Source: Paracyclopina nana (taxonomy: Eukaryota > Arthropoda > Copepoda > Cyclopoida > Cyclopettidae). Taken from it: a stretch of DNA of 64,000 bases. The stretch spans positions 13,714,501-13,778,500 of the forward strand of contig JAGUCH010000002.1 in assembly GCA_019096065.1 (NCBI GenBank), written 5' to 3'. Of this stretch, positions 1 to 12,000 are shown in pieces. Each line of letters starts with the position of its first letter. Positions within the stretch are counted from its first letter, which is position 1. A program made the position numbers and the translations under genes. The notes beneath the pieces were generated by a model. It was not told the DNA's origin. It searched no databases and saw only the letters and a list, made by a program, of their open reading frames with translations.

Positions 1-3000
1 AACCCTATAGCAATGTCTAACAATGGAAAATATAGCAAAAAAGTGTGCAAGGCTCAAATGACAAGTATCCCTAAGGCTGCTAGCAAAATGTTCCCATATC
101 AAATGTCTTCTTTCCTCTCTATTGCTCCCGTTGCAATAATATAGAGTTTCTCTAACTAGCATTGGCAAAACTGACCAAAAATTGAGCCCATCGGGAAATT
201 GCCATTAAACTAACTCATTTGTCCCAGGGCCACGAAAATCTACAGAGTGTTGCCACTGCGCTGAGGAAAATTTTCACCCATTTAGAAATTAAAAGAAAAG
301 ATGATGATATTCTCTTGTTTGCGGTTCATGTAAGGCTGTCCACAAACCTTTTCAAGCCTACCTTTCATTTCTAAGCCTGGTGCACTGAATTTCATGAAGA
401 GTAGTATGATTTGCGATCTGCAATACAAACCATTTGACATAATTTATTTTTTTATGAGTGTATTTTTTGTTGCTGGGCTAAAAATTTTCGCTAAAACGCT
501 GGAAGTTAAAAATTGGCCGATCTCTTGAAGAAAGAAGACCTTTAGTGCAGTAGTGATTTATAGAGTGAGGCTATGGCAAGGTATTTAAACTTGATCCAGC
601 TGCAGCGCTAAGGAACGCCGGACCATATGTTGTTGCACTGTTCCACGAATTTTTTCCACATTCACAGAAGTTTTAACACTTCACAAGGAGGATTTTTTCT
701 TCTTGGCCTCAGCGCGCGTTTTAATTACTAGTTCTGCTCCGTGTTTGTTGTTTTTCTACTTTCCTCTTTTTTCCAATGATAAATTGCTGTTACACATTAT
801 TAGTTTGCATGGAAAACAATTTAGCTGGCGCAATCCAAAGACATGACATGCGTTGAGAACAAACTGTCATTGCTGTGGATCAAAATGATTCATGCAATAA
901 TACAGGTGAAAGCTTGTTTGAGAACTGATTTGCTAGGGAAGCACAGCTGCAAATAAACGCTGGAGCTAATTTTTGGCCCATTCAAAAGAACATATTTTGA
1001 AGGTTTGAATAAGCCAATAAAAGCATTCTTGAAAAAGGTCTAGAAAATGGCGTTTTTTAATGGCTCGGCCAACAATTTGCGGAGAAACTGATTTTTCTCG
1101 CTGATGGTTTTCATCAGCACACTTTGAAAAGTAAGAGTTTTGTTTCCAATGGCATCAATAATGATATGGCTGTATGCATATGGTCTGTAAATTGGGAATT
1201 AATATGCTGAATGCGAAAGGGAAATTATTGTTGCCATCACGCGCATTCGTCTCTCACAAAATGTCCATATGCTCCACAACTAGTTTTCCGATAGTGAAAT
1301 CGAAATTAGTGGCCAAAAACAAACATGTTCCTTATTTGGCAACGCGCTAACATACAACAGAAACATCTTATCCTAATTATGTCACTCACACACGACATTA
1401 AAATTGTCAAGACAAAAACTTTCCCTTTCGATTCTTTCAGCTCTTTACCACTTTGGGCTATATAACTAAAAAGTTTCACCAAGAGACTTAATCAAAATTG
1501 ATCAATTAGCGACAAGATAAGCAGCATCAGAATGATTTAATTGCGTACTCTTGATACCAATCAAAATTGGTCAATTAACAACGAGTTAAGTAGCTTTAAG
1601 ATGACTTCATTGCCTTTGGCCTCTGGCTGTAAGGATCATTTTTCAGTGGTAATTGCCATTATGGTCATTCAGTTCTAATCACAAAGCCAAGATTCAGAGA
1701 TTTGGCCCAGTTTAAGAAAAAACAAATCAACAGATAATAATCTCTTCTTCTATACGGAATTGGGCAACGAAATTAGAGTCAGGTGAAATTTTAGGTGAGA
1801 GCTTTTCAGTATATATGATGCTGAAAGGTTGACAAATCTGCCAAGCTGTTCAACATGGATGGGTGTGTTTGCGGCCATTATAAATGCCAAGCAAGAGTAG
1901 TTTCTCTAGCCCCAGGCCTTTATTTGGGCTTTGGAGCGACAAAATCAAAATAAGCACCATCTGATGCCCGAGTATATCATTCAAAAATGGGCCACTTTGA
2001 GATGTTCATGCGGAGAAATCATGAAGTTGCTTACTTATTGTTCAAAATGAAGCTTCAGTGGGATGAGCTTGTTAGTGAGGCTGTAATTATGGTTGCATAA
2101 AATTATGTGCCATTTGCATTTAGGAGCAATAAATGCAACAAATCCCACGAGAATCTTATTCAAACTGAAGCTTTCATCTCAATTTGCTCCAAGGAACGAA
2201 AGAAAACTTGAAAAACAACAAAAAGATTACGCGTTATTACTACAGGAGATTTCAACGCGCGGAATTTTTGTCATTCCTTCTTCCTTTTTAATTGCTAGTA
2301 TGGAAGCCACAAAGATAGTGACTGGCGCCTGAAATCCGCAAGATTTATGGACTATCCGCAGCTTTTCGCCATTCCGACTTGGTTTCCATTTTTTTGTGGA
2401 CGATTTGTCGCCACATGATTGAATGGCTAGAAACAATGTCAAAGCTAGTTCCTCTTACATTCTAGCAGTACAGCAAACGAGAAAAATGCTGGGAGCTAAC
2501 TAATGCTTCAAGCGGTCATCATCATCTAGCTGTGACACAAGGAGTTGGCAGTGGCAATTTGACAGATGAAACATAAGACGTCACAATTCAAATCATTGCA
2601 CGTAATAGCTCAGCTAAGATTTGTAAATATGAAAGTTTGTCCTTTTACTCTCATTTGGTATAAGCTTTTTTTAGCTAATTTGTCCTAAGCCTTTTTTGCG
2701 ATGAAAGATTTTTCTTTCTCCTCAGATTTATGAGGATTTCCCTGCTACAAAAAATGTCTGAAGAAGAATACAGATATATTTACTAGCATGCTACGATGTG
2801 TCATGGCCTACCACGCTCCTTCAGGCAGCAGATAGAGCCAATTTTCTCGCACATTTCGAACCGCTCTGCGCGACTTGCTTGGTGGATGAAGAGCTGCTTG
2901 GACCATCTGATGTCTGAACACAGAGTTTTCCGTGATCGAGTCAGTCAGTTAGTGAGTTAGTGTGTCACTGCACACACACGCACACTGTCTGCAATATCAC

Positions 3001-3008
3001 AAAGAAAA
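1..3008. other. Intergenic / 5' region, no gene seen
   Basis: No reading frame with convincing coding character or family resemblance was found on either strand; the longest frames here are below 80 codons. The sequence is AT-rich and mostly unique. The last ~70 bp before position 3009 (CA/GT-rich, then CACACACACGCACACTG) are probably the 5' leader of the PTB-domain gene. No transfer RNA, clear transposon or tandem array was recognised. Confidence 0.5.
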
Positions 3009-6000
3009 ATGGCACACAACAAAAATCACAGGACAATGTCTCTAATGAGATCCTCGTCCATCGCGTCCAGCCTGAACACCATGTCAGCATCTAAAGGTGC
3101 AACGTTGGCCTCCATTTACCAGGCCCGAAAATCGGGCAAAGAGGACACCAAAGTGGAGGTGCTCAGGCAGCAATTTCAGACTCAAATTGAAAGAAGAATT
3201 ACCACCACATCCAACAACGAGCCCACCTCTAAATTGCTCAATAGGTAATTGACTAAAGCATATAACTGCCATAAAAATTCCTGTGTTGCATTTTGGAAAT
3301 TATGTAATAATGAATTTTTCTGGCCACAGGTCACACATTCCCTCAAGGCACGAGCAGGAGGTCTACGAGTTTCGGAAGCTCGAGAGAGAAAAATCATTCG
3401 ATGAAGCCAGAACTGCAGTCCAGTCCCAAATCGAGAAAATCTTCATGAAAACAACGGCCAACAATGCTAATAACAATCCACCATCCAAGAGGCAAAATCA
3501 TGAAAGGCTATCAAGAATTGACTCCTCCTCTTTGGCCGAAAAAAATCAGGCAAGAGTCAATGGAGGATTAACCATGAAAAGAAGGCTGCCCAGCATAGAC
3601 GCGAAAGTAAGCCCAATTATTTCTTTTTATGCTCATTAAGCGTAGCCCATAAATTGACCAGATGGCGGGCACTATGCTACATTAGCGTAATTTTGTGTGC
3701 AGAAGAAGCCCTTAATGCTCAAGTATATGATTTTTATACATGGCATGCAGCAAATTTACAGCTAAAGCGCCTACTATGCACACACATCATCTTGTAAAAC
3801 AGTTATACCCATCAAAGAGGCCCATTTGAGTTTTATCAATCAACAATAGTAATAAAAATAATGGAAAGTTCACCTCAATATTTCAGCATCGTCTAAACAT
3901 AGAAAATGGTAGGGCAAGATCGTCTTCAGCGGCTGTCGCCTCGAGAAACCCTGCCATTGATGTCAAGAGCAAAAATGCATCACCCACGAGGAGAAACAAC
4001 AATTTGATCCACTCTAGGTACGACTCCACTGAGAATTTGACCCCAGTTAAGCCACACAAGTACCAAGGAGCAAGAAGAGCCAGAGACCTTGAGCAGCACC
4101 TCAAAGACAAGTATGGCCTGCCAGATAACCAGCTCAGAAGAGCTAACTCTCACTCGAGCCTCACTCAATTTGCTCCCGGAGTTATGATGAGAACCAGTCA
4201 GACTTTGACCAGGAGGAAATCACATGGGGTCCTCAATGAGCCAGAGCACAAGTCATTAAAGGTCTTGACAGCTCACCAGCATGAGCCAAGAGACTCAAAA
4301 CTGAGGTATTTGGGCAGAATGTCTCCCGAGGAGCAAGTGGACAAGTATTTGAAGTCGATGGAGAAACTCAAGCAGCAGAAGCTTGAATACAGGACCATCT
4401 ACGATCCAAACAGAGTGGGTCAACGCGTCAATACTTCCATTTCAAGCAGGTGGCACTCGCTTGACAGCGTCTCCAGGCCGGCATTGGTGAGGGGAATGAA
4501 CAGCATCATGAGTAACAACAACGGCAAGATTCAAAGCCACAGCAATCAGCCAGCAAAGAAACCAGCAGCGGTGTCACGGCTAGTTAATGCCAAACCAGTG
4601 TTACCTTTGAGGTTGGAAAAGGAAGTTGTTGCGACTCCCACAACGCATAACAATCATGCAGCCAGGGAAAGAACGGACATTCCCAAGTCTTTTGCAAGCA
4701 TGCCCCAAATAAGCAAGGCTCAACATGCCTCATCACCCACACGAGCAGTGTCAAAGAGTCCAGAGGAGAAAATGTCAACGAGCAGCGATCACACGAAAAG
4801 TAGGAACTCGGCTGACAGCCCACAGAGCAACCAATACATATCAGAGGACGATAATGAGGACGATGACTACGTTGACTCTTGCTCATGCACCGATGTCACC
4901 CTCGATGAAACACTCAAAATCAACCACAACCATAGGAAAAGTTTGGCCAGAAAGCGTCAGCTCCAAGCTCAAAGGCTGCAGGAGTTGCAAAAAGCTGATC
5001 AGCAAGCATACAACGGGAACGGAACGCACGTTAGCTATTTAGGCTCGATTACCTTAGATTCGAAATCCTCGGATCTGTTGGCGCTGCAAAAGCCACTCAA
5101 GTCGTTGTACTTCAAGTATGTGATTGCCCGTCAAGCCGGTCTCGACTCAGTCCCGGGAAACATCGAAATCACTTCCACAGGTTTGAAGGTTAGTTAACTT
5201 ATGGTTCTCAAGTGTCAACGATTTTGTCAGACGGCAGAGGCTAAGAGCAACCAAGCACGAGCTACCAAGTTGAAGCCTAAAGGTACTAAGTTAGTAAAGT
5301 TACAGGATGATCAAAAAATTTGAGCGGGTTGTAGCCAGATGTTTGCATAAAATAGCCACTTTTTTGGAATTTTCACGATGATATTAGTTATTATGAAAAT
5401 TTGATCCAATTTTCGGATATAAAAATTTGATCCAATTTTCGGTAGTGCTGTGGATGAAATCAAGGATCAAATAATGATTTTCATCTTTAATTAGAGCCAA
5501 AAGAATTTAAAATAGTCAGCCATTTTCCCCTGCTTTTTTGATGATTTTCAAGCGTTCATTAAATAAAATTATAAAATTTTTGGGCTTTTCTAAAATAGCC
5601 GCAAATGGCTATGGCTATTCGGCCTTAATTTCCGTAGCCACGCATGGGTGAAAAATAGCCACTTTGGCGATAAATAGCCACATCTGGTTACCCTGCTAAA
5701 TTAGCTCTGAGCTCAGTAACTCTCAGCGGATTCATCTCATATAGCACACTCAGCAATCATTCACGCTAACTTGCTGTTTGATTACTCCGGTCTCCGAGCC
5801 GAGCGCGCTCGATGGCCACCGCTTCTTAATCACGCTGAGCTCTCAGCTCTCTATTTATCAATCGGCTGATTCGGCTCTCACTGCCTCTCAGTTTGTTAGT
5901 TCACTCACTAGCCACTTCACTCAGTCACTGATCGCTCACATATTCTACGAAGTACCTGATACTTGCACTACATGTTTAAGATTCTGATTAGTGCTTAGAT

Positions 6001-9000
6001 TGTGGATAAGCTGTTTTTGAAATTTACCAATTTAGTAGAAACAAATGGACACAGCAAATTGACGGAATTTTTTGTATGTCTTTGCTTGATATTTCTAATT
6101 TTCAGATAATTTTCTCGCGAAATGGGCAGAAACAGGAGATTTTCAATGTTTTTACATCGATTGCCGTGTGGGCTGCTGTCAGATTTGTTCATAAGGATGC
6201 CAACTTGAACAAAAGCTTGATCAGCACGAGTGTCAATAATAGCGGACAATACTATGCTTTTTTGCCCCTTATCACGGATCCTGGCGATGAAGCTCGGAAC
6301 AGGTGAAAAAAATGAGAGATCGTCAATTTTGAGCAATCTTTGCTACTGATTTCTTAACATCTTTATAGGTTGTTTTGTCCTCTGGCCAAGTCAGAGCTAA
6401 AATACACTAAAAGGCCAACAACGAGTCCACAGCATCCCCCTATGTTTGCGTGCATCACTAGGAAAACTGCATTGAATGGGAGTGATCAGGAACTGGAGTG
6501 TCACGGGTTTGTTTGCAGATCCTCTGATGAAGCTGTCTCAATAGCAGCACAGCTTTACCAGTCCCTAATAGAGACCATCAAAACTCAAGGGCCTAAAAAG
6601 AGGGTGGGAAATTTTATTGACTTACCTGAATACTCTTAGAATTAATAATATTTTAACTTTTCAAGATTCGATTATCAAGAGCTAGCTCGGTTTCTATGGG
6701 ATCCGTCACGTCTTATGATGATGATCATAGCAATGCAAACATCGTGGAAGATCCGCCTATGAGACCAGAAAGAAAGAAAAAGAGTTCAGCGTCTAGCTCT
6801 CCTTCTAAAATGAGCATCTCGAGCAGTGATCAGGCGTCCAACGGCCATGTAGTTATCAAACCAAGGCTGACTGGCAGCATTAGGAGAAGAAATTCGAGGA
6901 GAAACTTGTCGTCCAGGAAGAAGAAGAAAAACGTAAATCAGTGGCGAAAAAAGTCCGATGAGTCGTCATCACCCAATAGTCAGAGTGACACTGAGGACAA
7001 CGTTGGCAAAATTGTCGCAAACAATGGAGACATTTACACCAAAGTTACGATGCCTAAAAGTAAAAGCTTCATGAAGCTCAACAACAATCCAAGCAGCAAC
7101 CAATACAACCTTCAGGAGCTCTTTAAAGAGTTGAAGGAACAGGTATAATTTGAGATGGCTTCATTAATCATTATATAACTCATGAGTGTTTATAACAGCA
7201 TGGAATCGCAAGTATTGATGATTTGCTTCGACAAGTGGTGAAGCCTGAAGGAATGTCATTCAACAAAATTGAGCCCGTCTACAGGGAACTTTTACTGAAA
7301 CTGGTCATGTCGATGTCTAAAGATGAGATCTTCATCAGATCCAAAACCATCATGGACGAAGAAAAGGACAAGAAGAAAGCTTTGCTTCTTATGGGAGGCA
7401 GCAAGTTACTGAACAACAAGGCTCTACAGAAGGACTCCTCAGGGAGATTTCCAGTCATGAAAGAGCCAAGTGTAGTTGAAGAGCCTATCAAAGACAAGTC
7501 CTTGGGAAATTTTATATCTAAAGCCACCAAGAGGACTTTTTTGATGCGTAGGAAAAATTCACTGAAAAAAGTGAGCGTCAAGGTCGGTGGCAAAACTACA
7601 TCGGGCTCAATTTCCAGGCGGTTGAACTCTTCCAAACGGAAAAGGTCCAATATTATCAAGAGCACCAATCAGAGCCCAAGTACCGCCAGTCCAAAGCTTC
7701 TGACCAAATTTGACATTGGCTCACCCATGCCTCTGGTCCAAGGAGCACGAGATGAAGTTGCCAAAAAGTGGATGCTTGGTGATATCAAAGACATTAAACT
7801 GATCGATGATGCCAAGTCAGGTCCCGATTCGGGAATCACTTCAGGCGGCCAAACGATGAAAAGCTCAAATACAAGCCAAGAGAAGTCGAATTGCTGTAGT
7901 GAATGTGGTTACGCGAGTGATCAGAACCACGTGATGGAAAGTGGTAAAAAATCAGCCTGCTCTTGCTCAATGTTTGGGACAGTCACTCCAGCGTCAAGAA
8001 GTGTCAAGTGAGTAGAAATGAAAGTTACCATCCTGCTGGCTCAAAGTTACGTCCAAATGGTCTGAGAGCGTCATATTGCTCACGATAATTGGCTAGGCAG
8101 AATAATTTTTTAGCTGGCACAACCTGTTAACTTTAAAATGTAGGAGAGCGTGACGAGCAGAGATCTGCAGCAAATTTAGTTTGCATTTATTTGTTTTCTT
8201 AAAAAAGCTTTTATATGGTCTACTCCGCGAAAATGCTACCCCTATCATATAACTCGTACACAAATCAACTTTATAGTAATGGACGGGAGAAATTGGACTG
8301 TATTCCTTTAATGAAGCGCGATGACACCGCATCAAATGCCCCCATAGATCCACCTTGTTAATATTTGGGGTATATTAAAATTGCAGTTTATGCTAATTTT
8401 TGGTTCGAAGACAATCGTAAGCAACTCTATGTATAAGCAAATAAAAAAAGCCATTTTATAGATTGATGTCCCCTTTAACAGAAATCTTCGTTAGTGGCGT
8501 TTTTCATGAATCAGTCCTTAGAATCTTGTGGTAAACCAGATTCAATTTTTCTACAATAAAAAGTGATGGTAATAAGGTGGGAAAATTTAATCAGACAGTA
8601 ATAAGAAAAGTGCATTTACTATGACACTTGCAATTAAGCTCGCATTCTTAAGAGAGGAATGAAGTTTCTTTAATTCAAGTATTTTTTTTCTTGGAGTTTG
8701 CTTAAAATCAAAAGTGACATTTGTGACAATTGGCTAGTGCTTTTCAAAAAGAGAATTTCATAATTGATGTGCAATTATGTTTCTTGATTGGAGAGTTGAT
8801 GATGACAAAAAACCGCAGTCAGGTGGTTGCACCTATTTTCCAGTGTCGAGATCAAGAAGTGAAATTTCGCTGTTAATTTCCAAGCAACGCTGCGTGCGAC
8901 AAATGCATGCAAATCAATTATAGCATGCTTTTACATTTAACTTTGTTGTGTATTTGGTGTTGTATAGCGATACCTGACTTCTCTCGTACAAAGCCACAAC

Positions 9001-12000
9001 TGAGTTTATTTCTCAACCAAGCACTGTATATACAATGTACTGTCAAGGTGAAATCGCATTGCACATCCTGCTAGGTGAAAGTGTGGTTAGGCAGCGCGGC
9101 TCGTACTATGCTACTATACTACTGAAGGATGACGCGCTAGCGCCATGAATGGTGAAAGTTATAAAAACATAACATCCCTCCCAAGCTAAAGAAAGCTGTT
9201 GTTAACAGGGGGATGAAGGTATTAACGAAAACCACCACCAAGTCATAAAAGTTAGAAAGTGTAAAGTCAAACTTCGGGTTTGTCAGGTCAGGTCAAACAG
9301 GATAATTATGACCAAGTCATGTTAAGGCAGACATCATTTTTTCTTAGGTCGCCCCCGGCCAGGCTTGTATTCTGGCGCCCTGGCTGGTAAAGGCTGGTCT
9401 TCTATCAAAACTCGTTGAGCTCTAGCCTGATTGCGTGTCAATGAGCTTGTGGTGTCCCCCTCGGAAGCTGTCACGGAAACGGTTGAGTAGTTTCCTAGGA
9501 GAGCCAGGGTTACTTCTTGATGGTAAGTCTGGTGGTTCATCATCTTGAGTGGGTTCATTCACATCGTCATGAATGAGTACCTCTTCCGCAGGTGGAGAGT
9601 CTGGTTCTTGCTTAATAGGTGGAGGTGTTGTTGTCATCGGAGAGGCAATGCTGGCAGCTGGTTCCTCTGATTTGAAAGGAATGGGTGCTGGTGGAGGGTC
9701 TTGCGGATTCATGATGATAACGTCATCATCTTCAATTGTTATGTAGCCTCCTTTTGAGCCTGTGTCTGGATGGGCAGGATCTCTGGAAGATGAAGCTTCA
9801 GGCAGGGTCTCTGGTAAGTCATTTGTTGCTTGAGCCAGTGGCTTAGAAGGAGTAGATTTACAGACACGTAATCTGTTTAAGTGAACATATCTGGATTTGC
9901 TAGTGGAAAGATGTTGAATCAAAGCATTTGTGTCCTGGAGACTCACAATAACATAAGGTCCCTCCCACCTTGATCGAATTTTTGGATTGATTTTCAGAAG
10001 TTCTGGGCGATCCAACCAAACCAATAACCCTTCTCTAAAGTCTTCTGGCTTGATCTTGGCATCATAGAGCTGCTTGTATGAGTCACGATAAGATATGTTG
10101 CTTTCCATAGCAACTTGACGGGCAATCTTCATCCGTCTAGCGATTTCACTGATGTAGTCTTCCCCATAATAGGTTTTGTCAACCAGATTTGGATCCATTA
10201 ATGGTGTTCTGGGATGCACGCCAAAAGGAGGAAAAACGGACTCATTTTCGTTGCCTTACTCACACCACAGTTATAGGAGAGTTGAAGCGCAGGGAGAAGG
10301 GGTTCCCATTCCAAAGGAGAAGATGTATCAAGCATCTTCTGCAAGTAACTTATAATGTGCTTATTAATAACTTCAGCAGCCGCATTGCACTGAGGGTGGC
10401 TAGGGCTGGTTTTGCGCTTGTCTATCTGGAGCAGATCATAAAGCGATTGACTCAACTTTGATGTGAATTCTGCCCTCCATCGGTAATGAGCACAGCTGGC
10501 GAGCCGAATCTTGCAATCCATCGATTAAAAATGGCCCCAGCAACAGTGTCAGGTTGTTTGTTCTCCAGAGCAACAAACTCTGCATACTTGCTAAAAGAAT
10601 CAGTGATAACCAAAATATACTTCTTTCCATCTGAATCCCTCAAAGGTCCAAAGAGGTCAGCATGGACCCGCTCCAGGGGGCCCTTTGGTTGCTGGTGGGG
10701 CAGCAATTCCACATTTGGCTGTGATTGCTTAGGTTTGGTTCTGTCACATTTCCAACATGAACTGATGTATTCCTCAACATCAGCCAGTAAACTAGGCCAA
10801 AAATACTGCTCGCGAATTCTTTCACTGGTTTTGTAGATGCCCTTGTGCCCAACGGCGGCATGCGCAGCACTTATAATGTCAGCATGACAAACAGCCGGTG
10901 CTGCCAACACTGACTTGTCCAAAGGCCCACTCTTCACAAACAACAAGTCATTCTTGACTTCACAAATAGGGCCGTATCTTCTAATAATTCGCTTCAACTC
11001 AGGTTGTCTGGGTACAAGTCCTTGTTTGACAAAGGAAAGTAAGGCCGCAACTACCAAATCTGTAGATTGTAGCTTCTTCATAGCTGCCATGTCCTCCATG
11101 GCCTCAATAGCGACACTGTGGGTTTCACCACCTCGCAAAAGTTCAGGAATATTCCTCGAACAATAATCAGCAGGGTTCTCTGCTCCTGGACAATACTGCA
11201 TCGTAAAATTGTGTTCTAACATCTGTTGCTGCAAGCGGTTCAATGTTCTGGAATGTGTCTTGTTCAACTTCTCTAATGGCTTGTGGTCAGTGTATAACGT
11301 AAATGGGTTACCAGTTAAATAAACTGCAAAGTGATCAATTGCCCATGTGCAGGCTAGCAGTTCTAACAAATACGGAGTGTAGTTCTTTTCATGCTTCTGA
11401 AGACCTCTTGAGGCATAACCAATTACTCGTGGACTATTATCTTGATATTGGATAAGTACTGCTCCAAGGCCTCCATCATCGGCATCAACAGCACCTTGAG
11501 AGGCATCAACATAGAGATGAAAATCTAGGCCGGGTTTGGGATAGGCTAGCACAGGTTCCATACATAGCATCTTCTTCAGAATCTCAAAAGATTTCATTGC
11601 TTTTGGAGGAAGAGGGCCGCCCTTCCATCCACTGTCCTTACAAGTAAGACGAGACAATTCCTTTGAATGTCTGCTAAATTGAGGAATACACGCTCTGAAA
11701 AAGTTAGTTAGACCCAGAAATTGCCTGATTTCTTTGACATTAGAGGGTGGCTTCACATTCGATATAGCATCCAATTTCCTTCGATTTGGCTTGTAGCCCT
11801 CAGGGGTCAACGTGAAACCCAAGTAAGTGCAAGATTCTGTTCCAAAACTACATTTGGGTAAATTCAACTTTAGGTTGGCCTTCCGAAGTCTCGCAAAACA
11901 TTCTTCAAGGCCTACTAACATGTCTTCATGCCCACTACCCTTGACAAGCACATCATCCAGGTATATCAATACACGGGAAGGCGTCAGACCTTGGAAAGCA

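Noticed and set aside
2093..2442. Overlapping 79- and 71-codon frames upstream of the PTB gene
   Set aside because: AT-rich, unrecognisable, and overlapping on opposite strands.
5730..5990. CTCAG/CTCTCA-rich patch resembling 28755-28830
   Set aside because: Low-complexity composition with no alignable unit; not enough to call a shared repeat family.
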